Counted from the stretch's first letter, positions 39,622 to 47,945 are shown. The stretch: 54,023 nucleotides of DNA from an uncultured Actinomyces sp. (GCA_938041695.1 CALISI010000027.1:1-54023); one strand, 5' to 3'. Notes: a model not told the origin generated them from the letters alone. A program made the numbers and translations.

Positions 39622-40245
39622 AGTCGTGCTCTCCTCATTCCCCCGCGCTGTGTGCGCGACGTACGTTCTGCGTGGAAGCGAAGCCGTTCCCAGTCACAGT
39701 CTAACGGGCCTTGGAAGTGCCGGGGCCTCATCTGTCGGGATGTTTCCGATGAGTAAAGGCCCATTGTTTCTTCCGGATGCGCGCCATGCCGAGGAATACT
39801 CAGCAATGGCGCGACTGTGGCGCCTGGTGCAAATGTTACATATGTGACGATAAGTGTGTGCGAGCAAACAGAGTGCGGACACTCGCTCGGTCGGGTCGAT
39901 GATCTGAGTGGTGGTGTGTTGCCGGTCGATGAGGGCTCTGTGGGATGCTTGGTTGCCGCCGCATGTTGCATAGAGCACAAGTGTTTTCTATGTACCATGC
40001 GGTGAGTGTGGGCATATGCCTGTCGCCATATCGGTGGATGACAGGCCGTAGGTCCCTTTAATTCTGTGCGGTCAGCTTGATTGCATAGTTGTCGTGTGAG
40101 GTGGGTGCGATTGACTCACGGCGTGGGTAAGTGTGCGCATTTCTGTCCGCATGTGTGGGCATGAGTAAATACTGACCTAGGGGTTGTGCGGAAACTAAGT
40201 CCCATTGTTATGGTGAGTCAGTAACCATATCGATGTGGGGGCAGT
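39622..40245. other. 624-bp gene-free region between divergent fhaA and surface-protein genes
   Basis: No supported gene: frames here are short and lack family-like sequence. It is AT-richer than the surroundings, especially 39,830-40,240. It should hold the promoters of the fhaA-pknB operon (leftward) and of the surface-protein gene (rightward). Two symmetric sites are visible: GTTACATATGTGAC (39835-39848, 12 of 14 symmetric) and TATGGT/ACCATA (40209-40214 / 40224-40229). No tRNA was seen, although a tRNA-Leu stands near fhaA in mycobacteria. Confidence 0.6.
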
Positions 40246-41532
40246 ATGACCCTCACTGACATGCAGCGTGGCGTCCGCAGGAGAGGCACTGCCGACCGAG
40301 ACGACCATCCGCCGGCGGGTGGTCACCTGGCCGACCGCGCGGTGAAAGCATCGTGCCCGCGGCGCATTGCCATGCGTGGGATCGTCGCCGCCGTGCTGGC
40401 CGGACTCGCCCTCTACGGATTCGTGCCCAACGCGGACGGAAACTGCCCCGCGGGCTCGACCCCGGTCTCCACCTTCACGACGATGGGCCTGGGGGACTCG
40501 ACCGCGCCCACGGGAACCCCGCTCACCACGAGCGTGACGGCCGTCGGCTTCGTCGGGTGGAACTCCTTCGAGGACGCGAACCTGACCCCGACCGCTTACG
40601 GCGAGGCCGGGGTGGTGTCCTCCGGCTACAGGGCCTTCATGCCCGGCTTCTTTCAGTTCATCATCGCCGAGACGGGGCCGCGAATCGCCGGCCGATTCCC
40701 GTTGGGTTTTGGTGCGCAGGGGCGTTTCGGCCCCTGGAAGACCAGCGATGACCCGAACTCCGCGCAGTGGAGCCTCGTCGACGTGACCTGCCTGAACGGC
40801 GTGGGCGAGCGCGTGAATGTCACTCGCGATGCTGACACGGGCGGTGTGGACTTCTCCCAGGTCGCCCCGGCCTCGTCGCCTGCGGCCCTGCCGATCACCT
40901 GCAGCTTCACCAATCGCGAGCAGGTCCCCAAGCTGCGCATCCAGAAGGAGCTCGACTCCGTCGAAGGCGCCACGACAGACGACATCACCGTCACCTACCG
41001 CATCACGGCCACGAACGACGGCGCCCTCGCGGGCGCGACCGGGCGCCTGACGGACACGCCGAACTTCGCGCCGGGCCTGACTGTGCGCTCCGCGGCCGTC
41101 GCGATCTACGACAACGAGGCCCTGGCTGGGGATCCGGTCTCCGTCCTCGATGGAGGGTCGAGCTTCGTGACCGCGCCCCTGGAGACGGGGAAGACCTGCT
41201 GGCTCGTGGAGACCCGCGCCCCCGCCGGTCATGCACTGCTGCCCCGTCCCGTCGCTTTCCATATCGAGGCAGGTACCGACGCCGACGCCACGACCGTCGT
41301 GAAGACGGACTTCGGCGCCGACGAGGGTTTTAGCTCCGTGCGCGTCCTGCCCGCTTCGGGCAGCCTGCCCGGGGATCGCACGCCCGGCATTCGCGTCGTC
41401 GACACACAGGTCGGCGTGCTCCCCAAGGCCGGATCCATCGGCATCTACCCGCAGCTAGCGGGAGGGGCCGCCCTGCTCGGCCTCGCCGGCGCGTGCGCGT
41501 GGCGGCGCCGAGAGCGCACGCAGGCCGCGTAA
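40246..41532 (+). CDS. Cell-wall-anchored surface protein with LPxTG-like signal
   Basis: A 428-residue surface protein. After a 42-residue basic head comes a hydrophobic signal segment (IVAAVLAGLALYGFVPNAD). The outer part has beta-sandwich domains: CSFTNREQVPKLRIQKEL and ITVTYRITATNDGALAGATG resemble DUF11/isopeptide-type adhesin domains, and CWLVETRAPAGHALLP an SpaA/Cna-B-like prealbumin segment. The C-terminus is a sorting signal: VLPKAGS, a hydrophobic span (GAALLGLAGACAW) and RRRERTQ. LPKAG replaces LPxTG, as in other actinobacterial pilin-like proteins. The real start may be ATG 40246 or an internal ATG at 40372; the long head is unusual. Confidence 0.75.
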   Translation: MTLTDMQRGVRRRGTADRDDHPPAGGHLADRAVKASCPRRIAMRGIVAAVLAGLALYGFVPNADGNCPAGSTPVSTFTTMGLGDSTAPTGTPLTTSVTAVGFVGWNSFEDANLTPTAYGEAGVVSSGYRAFMPGFFQFIIAETGPRIAGRFPLGFGAQGRFGPWKTSDDPNSAQWSLVDVTCLNGVGERVNVTRDADTGGVDFSQVAPASSPAALPITCSFTNREQVPKLRIQKELDSVEGATTDDITVTYRITATNDGALAGATGRLTDTPNFAPGLTVRSAAVAIYDNEALAGDPVSVLDGGSSFVTAPLETGKTCWLVETRAPAGHALLPRPVAFHIEAGTDADATTVVKTDFGADEGFSSVRVLPASGSLPGDRTPGIRVVDTQVGVLPKAGSIGIYPQLAGGAALLGLAGACAWRRRERTQAA

Positions 41533-41599
41533 CGCGTGCCGCGAGACGTTACAACGTGGGTGCGGTTAGACCGCCGGATTTCCTCAGTCGCAGCCCAGT

Positions 41600-41732
41600 G
41601 GTTCCTCACCAATGTCGCACGTAATTCCCCCGTGCTTATTTCAAAGTTTGAAATCTAAGCGTTGGAATTGCAACGTTTGAGAGGCATGCCCAAAATGACC
41701 GCGTTAAATTACGTGCGACTTTTGGGGGAACC
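41600..41732. repeat. MITE-like element, copy 1
   Basis: A 133-bp non-coding element between convergent genes. The ends are GGTTCC...GGAACC. A perfect 13-bp inverted repeat GTCGCACGTAATT / AATTACGTGCGAC lies at 41614-41626 / 41707-41719. Nested inside are ATTTCAAA-G-TTTGAAAT (41638-41654) and CGTTG / CAACG (41660-41664 / 41671-41675). It is AT-rich in contrast to its surroundings. Copy 2 at 47776-47912 shares the same order of blocks. No transposase is present, so it is a non-autonomous element or a structured RNA. Confidence 0.75.
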
Positions 41733-41758
41733 CCGGAAAGGGGGCGCGCATAGAAAAC

Positions 41759-41789
41759 GCGGCCGGGCGCACAACGCGCGCCCGGCCGC
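41759..41789 (-). terminator. Terminator of nrdF
   Basis: GCGGCCGGGCGC / GCGCCCGGCCGC, perfect 12 bp with 7-nt loop; on the minus strand it is followed by GTTTTCTA. It lies 12 nt after the nrdF stop. Confidence 0.88.
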
Positions 41790-41801
41790 ATGATAGCGGG
41801 A

Positions 41802-42764
41802 TCAGAAGTCCCAGTCCTCGTCCTCGGTGTCCACGACCTCGCCCATCACGTAGGACGAGCCGGAACCCGAGAAGAAGTCGTGGTTCTCGTCCGCGTTGGG
41901 GCTCAGGGCCGCCAGGATCGCGGGGTTCACGTCGGTCGCATCGTGCGGGAACAGGGCCTCGTAACCCAGGTTCATGAGCGCCTTGTTCGCGTTGTAACGC
42001 AGGAACTTCTTGACGTCCTCGGTCAGGCCGAGCGGATCGTACAGGTCCTCCGTGTACTGCTCCTCGTTCTCGTAGAGCTCGTACAGCAGCGAGTACGTGT
42101 AGTCGCGCAGGTCGTCCTGGCGCTCCTGGCTCGACTCATTCACGGCCAGCTGGTACTTATAGCCGATGTAGTAGCCGTGGACGGCCTCGTCGCGGATGAT
42201 GAGGCGGATCAGGTCGGCCGTATTCGTGAGCTTGGCGTGCGAGCTCCAGTACATGGGCGCGTAGAAGCCCGAGTAGAAGAGGAAGGACTCGAGCATCGTC
42301 GAGGCGACCTTGCGCTTCTCCGGGTCGTTGCCGTCGTAGTAGGACTTGACGATCGCGGCCTTCTTCTGCAGGGCGGCGTTCTCGTTCGACCAGCGGAAGG
42401 ACTCGTTGATTTCCTCCGTGGAGAGCAGGGTGGAGAAGATTGACGAGTAGGACTTGGCGTGCACCGACTCCATGAACGCGATGTTCGTGTAGACGGCCTC
42501 CTCGTGCGGGGTGCGCGCGTCCGGGATCAGCGACACCGCGCCGACCGTGCCCTGGAGCGTGTCGAGCAGGGTCAGGCCCGTGAACACGCGGTTCGTCATG
42601 AGCTGCTCGTCCTTGGTGAGGGTCTTCCAGCTCGGCAGGTCGTTGGAGAGCGGAATCTTCTCAGGCAGCCAGAAGTTACCCGTCAGGCGATCCCAGACCT
42701 CGAGGTCCTTGTCGTCTTGGATCTTGTTCCAGTTGATGGCCTCGAACACGGGCTCGGTCGCCAT
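41802..42764 (-). CDS. nrdF: Class Ib ribonucleotide reductase small subunit NrdF
   Basis: A 320-residue R2-type protein that houses the dinuclear Mn/Fe-tyrosyl radical cofactor. Metal ligands appear in NIAFMESVHAKSYSS and IIRDEAVHGYYIGY. The C-terminal tail (DTEDEDWDF) is the segment that docks into NrdE. Length is right for NrdF. The start at 42764 (MATEPVFEAINWN) has GAGGAG 4 nt upstream; a longer frame reads into intergenic DNA. No nrdE, nrdI or nrdH lies in the window; they are normally adjacent or nearby, so here nrdF is transcribed alone. Confidence 0.95.
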   Translation of the reverse strand: MATEPVFEAINWNKIQDDKDLEVWDRLTGNFWLPEKIPLSNDLPSWKTLTKDEQLMTNRVFTGLTLLDTLQGTVGAVSLIPDARTPHEEAVYTNIAFMESVHAKSYSSIFSTLLSTEEINESFRWSNENAALQKKAAIVKSYYDGNDPEKRKVASTMLESFLFYSGFYAPMYWSSHAKLTNTADLIRLIIRDEAVHGYYIGYKYQLAVNESSQERQDDLRDYTYSLLYELYENEEQYTEDLYDPLGLTEDVKKFLRYNANKALMNLGYEALFPHDATDVNPAILAALSPNADENHDFFSGSGSSYVMGEVVDTEDEDWDF

Positions 42765-42793
42765 GGGGGCTCCTCTATGTGCGGTGTCGGACG

Positions 42794-42814
42794 GACGAGG
42801 CCGGGGCGGCCTCG
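42794..42814. repeat. Word copy forming a small hairpin upstream of nrdF
   Basis: GACGAGGCCGGGG (42794-42806) runs into CGGCCTCG, so CGAGGCCG / CGGCCTCG (42796-42803 / 42807-42814) form an 8-bp stem with loop GGG. It lies 30 nt before the nrdF start. Confidence 0.6.
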
Positions 42815-42970
42815 CGTACAGGGTCCAGGATAGTGGGTGCGACGCCCGCGACGAGGCTGGTGGGCCGTGTTTCGTGGACGAGGTCACCTCGGGCACGTGC
42901 GAAGGAGCGCCCGCCCGACGGTATCGTCAAGGCGAGCGCTCCCCTGCTGTCTCTGTCGGCGAGAGTGTGC

Positions 42971-45004
42971 TCAGACGTATCCGAGCCACCGGCCGGAAGG
43001 TTCGAACTGGGATGTTCGGCCATCAGTGGTGGCCGTGCCGACCGCCATGTGTCCGCTGACAGGGTCAAGCCAGTACCACGCGCCACCCGACTGGATCCAG
43101 CCTGTGAGCATCATCCCGCTGCTGTCGAGCCAATACCAGTTGCCACCGTCTTGGACCCAGCCACCCGAGCGCATTGCTCCGCTGCTGGACAGGAGGAACC
43201 ACCCGGTGCCGTCGTTCACCCATCCGGTGCGCATCTGGGCACTGCCGGGAGCCATGTAGTACCAGGAGCCTCGATCCAGCATCCAGCCTTCCGCAGCCTT
43301 GCCGTTGCCGCTCAGGTAGTACCAGGAGCCCCAGATGTTACGCCAGCCGCCAGCGTCCATGCGCCCACTCGAGGGGTCCATCCAGAACCAGCCGGTACCA
43401 TCGTGGATCCACGCCTGCCCCATCGCGCCGTTGGCGTGCAGGTAGTACCAGGAGCCACCGTCCTGGAGCCAGCCTGTTGCCACAGTGCCGGAGCCGGTGA
43501 GGTAGTACCAGGTGCCGCCAATGAGGTGCCAGCCGCCGCTGAGCATGTGGCCGGAGCCGTCCACCCAGTACCACTTGTCACCGTCGTGGACCCACGTGTT
43601 CACAGCCATGTTGGAGGTGGCGTCCATCCAGTACCAGTGACCTCCGTCGAGCACCCAGCCATTCTCGACGGCAGATACGGAACCGTTGAAGTAGTGCCAG
43701 CCGTCGTAGAAGCCCTTCCACCATCCGCGCGTCGGGGTTGGTTTGCCGTTGTGGAACCAGTAGGTGTGGGGCGTGGTCGATGCGAATGTGTGCCCCATTC
43801 CGACGTTCATGTAGGGGTGGGTGATCCCGTCGGGGGTGAAGGTGCCGATGAGGGCGGGGATGCCCGCGTTGCGCATCGAGTATGCCTCGAACCATTCGTA
43901 GCGGCCCTTCAGCGCAGGCAGACCAAGACGGTCAGGGGTGTGGAACTCGTAGCCCGTATTCATGACGAGCGATGGGGACAGTGTGTTGAGGAAGCTTTCG
44001 CTGTTTGAGCTCGATAGGCCGTGGTGACCGGCTTTCAGCCAGTCCACGTGACCGACCACCCCGGCCGCGTAGTCTTCCTTGCCTTCGCCGCTCTCGAGGT
44101 CAGCGGACAGGTAGGCGCTGTGTCCGTGGGCCGTGATCTTCGCCGTGTAGCTGATGAGGTTCGTGTTCGTGAGCTTGCCGGGGTGCGCGTATTCCTCGTC
44201 GGGAGACAGGGGGATGATCTGGACGAGCATGTCGCCCATTTGGATGAGGTCGCCCTGTCCGGGCTTGATGTGCTGGTCGAACGTCGCCCCGTACGCGCTC
44301 TGAGCCCACGTCGCTGCGGCTACGAGGTCGTCGTAGACCTTTTGGTTGTCCCACAGCGGGTTCACGTCGTCACCGACCGAGTAGGAATCGTCGTAGACGG
44401 GCGTGTAGATGTGCTTGGGATGGTACCGGTGGATCAGAGTGTCTGCCCAGCCGATATGGTCGGAGTGCGGGTGAGTGCCGATGAAGAAGTCGAGGTTGGA
44501 GGAGTTCACGCCCAGACTGTCGAGGTAGGGGCGCACCTGGTCTTCCTGTCCCCATGTGGCGATATTTGCTCGCCACGGGTAGCGGGGGTCTGACCCGTCC
44601 GGGTAGTCGTTGTCGTCGCCTGCGTCCACGATGCCGAAGTGACCATTCGACTCCACCACGATGCAGTCAGCGCCCGACAGGGACAGGATGTGCACCTTGT
44701 CGTTGCCGATACTCCCGTCTGGCTGAGTGGTGACGAGGGGCGGGGTCTGCGTCGATGGGGTCGAAGGAGCAGGCGAGGTGGGCGGCTGCGGGTCGGGTCG
44801 CGCTGCTCGGGCGTTCTCCTCGGCTTGTTGGGCGTCAGCCGTTTGTCGGTCTTCGTCGGACACGGGCGGGTTGCTGGGAGCCGTGATTGACGTGTCCCCG
44901 GAAGAAGCGTCTGACTGTGATGGTGCTGCGAACGTCGCGGCAGGCGTTAACGCCAGGGAGAGGGCTGCGACAAGCCCCACTTCGACGGTGCGGAAGTGCT
45001 TCAT
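42971..45004 (-). CDS. Secreted metallo-beta-lactamase-fold hydrolase with choline-binding-type repeats
   Basis: A 677-residue exported protein. Signal peptide with cleavage near AAFA/APSQ (about residue 26), a Pro/Thr/Ser linker to about 95, then a metallo-beta-lactamase domain with THPHSDHIG (H178-H183), ITAHGHSAYLSADLE and DWLKAGHHGLSSSNS. From about 430 on there are ten repeats of about 20 residues, GW[VIL]xDGGxWYW[LM]DxSGxM, the cell-wall/choline-binding type. The combination is that of pneumococcal phosphorylcholine esterase Pce/CbpE. Substrate here is unproven; ComEC-like nuclease activity is an alternative. A palindrome at 45042-45051 lies in its promoter region. The last residues SGRWLGYV follow the final repeat. 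Confidence 0.82.
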   Translation of the reverse strand: MKHFRTVEVGLVAALSLALTPAATFAAPSQSDASSGDTSITAPSNPPVSDEDRQTADAQQAEENARAARPDPQPPTSPAPSTPSTQTPPLVTTQPDGSIGNDKVHILSLSGADCIVVESNGHFGIVDAGDDNDYPDGSDPRYPWRANIATWGQEDQVRPYLDSLGVNSSNLDFFIGTHPHSDHIGWADTLIHRYHPKHIYTPVYDDSYSVGDDVNPLWDNQKVYDDLVAAATWAQSAYGATFDQHIKPGQGDLIQMGDMLVQIIPLSPDEEYAHPGKLTNTNLISYTAKITAHGHSAYLSADLESGEGKEDYAAGVVGHVDWLKAGHHGLSSSNSESFLNTLSPSLVMNTGYEFHTPDRLGLPALKGRYEWFEAYSMRNAGIPALIGTFTPDGITHPYMNVGMGHTFASTTPHTYWFHNGKPTPTRGWWKGFYDGWHYFNGSVSAVENGWVLDGGHWYWMDATSNMAVNTWVHDGDKWYWVDGSGHMLSGGWHLIGGTWYYLTGSGTVATGWLQDGGSWYYLHANGAMGQAWIHDGTGWFWMDPSSGRMDAGGWRNIWGSWYYLSGNGKAAEGWMLDRGSWYYMAPGSAQMRTGWVNDGTGWFLLSSSGAMRSGGWVQDGGNWYWLDSSGMMLTGWIQSGGAWYWLDPVSGHMAVGTATTDGRTSQFEPSGRWLGYV

Positions 45005-45041
45005 TGCTGAGAGGTCTTTTCTAGGTTAATGAGAAACTGTT

Positions 45042-45051
45042 AGAACGTTCT
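45042..45051 (-). promoter_or_regulatory. Palindrome upstream of the choline-binding-type hydrolase
   Basis: AGAACGTTCT, a perfect 10-bp palindrome 38 nt before the ATG at 45004, in an AT-rich leader. Flanked by GAGAA/TTCTC arms that extend the symmetry loosely. Possible repressor or activator site. Confidence 0.35.
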
Positions 45052-45201
45052 CTAGCCTACAGGGAAACAACGTAAAATCTTTGTCTAATGACTACATAAC
45101 ATTGTGAATTGTAGAACACGTTGAAGTGGGTGTCGAGAGTGGAGATAGGCGTTGGAGTCAACTGCACCGCAAGGTGATGCGGTCGCTCCTGATGCTAGGC
45201 C

Positions 45202-45724
45202 GTGGACGAGGACGCGTGCTACCGCCGCGACATTCAGGCCGCCGCGTGCGCTGACCTCCTCGGCCTGTACCCACTGTGCGAAGAATATGCGACGCGCGCA
45301 CGCGCCTACGGCGACGACATGGCCGACCCCTTCGCGCTCATTGCCCGCGCCCAGCGCCGCCAAGGCCTCGACCGGTATACGCCTGCATCCCCAATCCGCC
45401 GAGATTGCGCGCGAACTGACCCTCTGTCTCGTCGAGTTGGGGCGCTGCGAGGAGGTGCTGCCCGTCTCACAGGTCGCCGCCGGACAGGGCAAGACGCGCC
45501 GCGAGGTCGTGGACCTGACGTTCAAGCGCCGACCCGTCGGTGCGACGATAGCGACGATCTCGCTCGCGCTCCTCGTCGTCACCCCCGTGGAATTCGCGGT
45601 GCTGTGGTACTTTGTCCCCGCGTCCTCGTGGTGGACGGCCGTGGGCGTGCCCATCCTCGTCATGGCCTGCGGGTGGGTCGGTGCCGCCATCGCCCGCTCC
45701 ATGGTCTTCGGGCGCGAACGCTAA
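45202..45724 (+). pseudogene. Frameshifted gene for a TPR-like membrane protein
   Basis: From the GTG at 45202 a helical, TPR-like segment (ADLLGLYPLCEEYATRARAY, FALIARAQRRQGL) runs to about 45,375. The family-like sequence then continues in the next frame: HPQSAEIARELTLCLVELGR, TRREVVDLTFKRRP, and two membrane spans (IATISLALLVVTPVEFAVLWYF and VGVPILVMACGWVGAAIA), ending at 45724. The shift lies at about 45,372-45,395. No Shine-Dalgarno precedes the GTG, and a stop lies 2 codons upstream, so the 5' end may also be lost. No family recognised. Confidence 0.6.
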
Positions 45725-45771
45725 CGAGCGGGCGGCGGACGGCTGCTGGCGCGAGGTCGGCGGGCGCCGCC

Positions 45772-46290
45772 TCAGTCCTTCGAGAGCCTGCCTCGCACAG
45801 CCCCCGCACCGAACGTCACCACGGTCACAGCGGCCTCCAGAGCGCCCAGAACCAGCCCCTGCCTCGTATGAGCAAAACGAGCGCCCTGCGCGCGACGACG
45901 CTCACCGCGGCGGAACAGCCAACGCTCCACGCCGACCGTGATCATCGCAGAACCCAGCGCCGCGCCCGCGAGAACCGCCAGCTCCGTCGGATCCGCTTCC
46001 GTGACGCCGTCGAGCGGATCCTCACCGGCGACGGGAGAAGACTTTGAACAATCCACGTCCTCGTCGTCGTAGGGCGCAAGCTCCGCGCCCTCCGGGAGCT
46101 GAGCCACCATCGACCAACCGAGCACACCCAGCAAGCCCGCCTTCACGAGGCCGCGCAACGGGCGCGAGCGCACGTAATCCGGCAGGGCATACCACGCGAC
46201 AGTCGCGCCTACGCCCGCCGCGAACCCCGCGACCCGAGTCGGGTCCACCGAGCCGACGCACGGACAAGAACAGGTAGATGAGGCGCTCAT
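45772..46290 (-). CDS. Membrane protein of unknown function with Cys-rich N-terminus
   Basis: A 172-residue protein starting MSASSTCSCPCVGS, followed by about four hydrophobic segments (VAGFAAGVGATVAWYAL, GLVKAGLLGVLGWSMVA, LAVLAGAALGSAMITVGV, GLVLGALEAAVTVVTFGAGAV). The middle is acidic (APYDDEDVDC). AAAGGA 6 nt before ATG 46290 sets the start. The CSCPC motif could bind metal or be lipid-modified, but no lipoprotein signal is present. Thirty nt downstream of the S33 peptidase gene on the same strand, so probably co-transcribed. Confidence 0.7.
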   Translation of the reverse strand: MSASSTCSCPCVGSVDPTRVAGFAAGVGATVAWYALPDYVRSRPLRGLVKAGLLGVLGWSMVAQLPEGAELAPYDDEDVDCSKSSPVAGEDPLDGVTEADPTELAVLAGAALGSAMITVGVERWLFRRGERRRAQGARFAHTRQGLVLGALEAAVTVVTFGAGAVRGRLSKD

Positions 46291-46320
46291 GGCCAGTCCT
46301 TTCAATCAGGCGTTCGCGGG

Positions 46321-47631
46321 TCAGTCCGCGAGCAGGTCCAGCAGGTGAGAGACGACCTTCCCGCCCGAATAGGCGGAACCGTCGTGCTGGTACTCGTTCG
46401 TAATGTAGTGGCGGGCTCCGATCAGGTTGCCCGTGTCCAAGGACAGCTCGCGCGGCACGAACATGTCGTCGTAGTACACGGCCGCCGCTACCGGCACCGT
46501 GTTCTCGGCCAATACGTCCGGCAGGTAGACGGGAGCCGCCTCCGTCGTCGACGCGAGGATCTGTGCCGCACCCTTCAGCGGCGCCAAGCCCGGATCCTCG
46601 TCAAACACGCGACGCATGAAATGCTCACCCGTCAGGTAGAAGGGCTCGCTCTCATCCAGCGGGTTCGCGTCCTTCGCGAAGCCCGGGACCTCCTCGGCCA
46701 GACGGTCCGCCGCCCAGAGCGTCGCCGTGCCCACCAGGTCCGGCGTCGCGCACGCGTAGATGTACTCCTGGAACACGCCGTAAATCGGCGCGACGTCCAC
46801 CTGCGAGCCGATCGCCGCCAGGAACTGCGACGAGAGGCGGCGCTGGCCTCGAACCGACGTCCACGGCCCCTCGAGGAGGTAGTGCAGCTGATCCGTGTTG
46901 CCCTGCCCGCCCAGCATCATGCCGATCATGCGCAGGCGCGTGGGGGACAGGCGCTCGCCCGTCGGCAGCGTCTCCTCCGTGTCAGCCAGGTGCGCGCACA
47001 GCTCACGCACCGTGCGCTCATCCCCCGGGTGGCGCTGGAAGTACGCGCGGTTGCGCGCCGCCGTGCGCTCATACGTCAGGCGGTAGATCTCATCCACATG
47101 GACGAGGCCTGGCAGGCCTCCCGTGATCAAGCTGGCCTTCAGGCCCTGGGGAGCCAGCGACAGGTACGAGGTCGTGATGAAGCCACCGAAGGACTGTCCG
47201 AGCGTCGTCCACGGCTCATCGCCGCACAACTCGCGGCGCAGTGCCTCCGCGTCATACACAATCTGGTCCTGACGGAAGTGGCGCAGGTACGCGGCCTTCT
47301 CCTCGTCTGTGCCCAAGTGGGCGAGCGCCTGAGCGTCCATGCGGGTCGACTGGCCCGTGCCTCGCTGATCCAGGAGCACCACACGGTAATCCTGCAGGAG
47401 ACGATTCATCCACCCGCCCGTAAACGTGCCGAAACGCGGGCTCGGGTAGCCCGGGCCGCCCTGCAGGAACACCGCGTAGGGCGCGTTCTCGTGGCCCTTG
47501 CGCACGACCTCGCGCGCGAAAACCTGGATCGTCGGGTTGTCCGCGCCGGCGGGGCGCAGGTGATCAAGGGGAACGTCCAGGCGGTGTTCGTAAACGGTGT
47601 GACCGTGGTGCAGGTACGACTCTGTGTGCAT
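46321..47631 (-). CDS. Proline iminopeptidase-type S33 aminopeptidase
   Basis: A 436-residue alpha/beta-hydrolase peptidase of the S33 prolyl aminopeptidase group. FLQGGPGYPSPRF is the HGGPG oxyanion motif, VVLLDQRGTGQSTR follows, and the nucleophile elbow is LGQSFGGF. The Asp and His of the triad lie near the end (AAAVYYDDMFVP and ITNEYQHDGSAYSG). It trims N-terminal proline or similar residues from peptides in the cytoplasm. ATG 47631 is chosen because TACCAT lies 7 nt upstream (leaderless); the frame further up is low-complexity. Confidence 0.88.
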   Translation of the reverse strand: MHTESYLHHGHTVYEHRLDVPLDHLRPAGADNPTIQVFAREVVRKGHENAPYAVFLQGGPGYPSPRFGTFTGGWMNRLLQDYRVVLLDQRGTGQSTRMDAQALAHLGTDEEKAAYLRHFRQDQIVYDAEALRRELCGDEPWTTLGQSFGGFITTSYLSLAPQGLKASLITGGLPGLVHVDEIYRLTYERTAARNRAYFQRHPGDERTVRELCAHLADTEETLPTGERLSPTRLRMIGMMLGGQGNTDQLHYLLEGPWTSVRGQRRLSSQFLAAIGSQVDVAPIYGVFQEYIYACATPDLVGTATLWAADRLAEEVPGFAKDANPLDESEPFYLTGEHFMRRVFDEDPGLAPLKGAAQILASTTEAAPVYLPDVLAENTVPVAAAVYYDDMFVPRELSLDTGNLIGARHYITNEYQHDGSAYSGGKVVSHLLDLLAD

Positions 47632-47638
47632 GGACACA

Positions 47639-47644
47639 ATGGTA
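47639..47644 (-). promoter_or_regulatory. -10 box of a leaderless transcript (S33 peptidase)
   Basis: TACCAT on the minus strand, 7 nt before the ATG at 47631. Confidence 0.5.
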
Positions 47645-47710
47645 GCGGTTTTGGGGCGGGCTCGTTCTGCCCGTGGGCGTTGGGCCGTGGGCGGGGCTGC
47701 CCAGGCTCGT

Positions 47711-47749
47711 ATTAGCGGGCCCACGTGCGCATTAGCGGGCCCACGTGCG
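47711..47749. repeat. Two tandem 20-bp units upstream of the S33 peptidase gene
   Basis: ATTAGCGGGCCCACGTGCG occurs at 47711-47729 and 47731-47749, identical and one helical-turn pair apart (20-nt period). Each unit contains GGGCCC and CACGTG palindromes. Phased identical sites suggest cooperative protein binding about 80-120 nt before the start. Confidence 0.7.
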
Positions 47750-47775
47750 GATCAAAGGGTCGGACTGCCATGCGC

Positions 47776-47912
47776 GGTTCCCCAACAATGTCGCACGTAA
47801 TTCCCCTGCGAGTATTTCAGGCTTTGAAAGCATGTCGTTGGAATTGCAGCGTTTGTGGAGTGTCTCGAAAAATGACCATGTTAAATTACGTGCGACTTTG
47901 GGGGCGGTAACC
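47776..47912. repeat. MITE-like element, copy 2
   Basis: A 137-bp copy of the element at 41600-41732. The 13-bp inverted repeats GTCGCACGTAATT / AATTACGTGCGAC are identical (47790-47802 / 47884-47896), 107 bp end to end versus 106 in copy 1. The inner ATTTCAGGCTTTGAAAG and CGTTGGAATTGCAGCG blocks are diverged and less symmetric. The ends are GGTTCC...GGTAACC. It lies in the 379-bp gap 47632-48010 between the S33 peptidase start and the azlD 3' end. Confidence 0.75.
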
Positions 47913-47945
47913 CGCGCGCCCGCGGCTTGGAGTCGTTCGGCGAGC

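Noticed and set aside
39622..40245. tRNA-Leu expected near fhaA by analogy with mycobacteria
   Set aside because: No T-loop GGTTCRA-type sequence with a matching acceptor stem was found here or elsewhere in the window.
43080..43700. Regular repeats at DNA level that might suggest a CRISPR or satellite
   Set aside because: They encode the choline-binding-type protein repeats, diverge at the DNA level and keep the reading frame; no CRISPR array is seen anywhere in the window.
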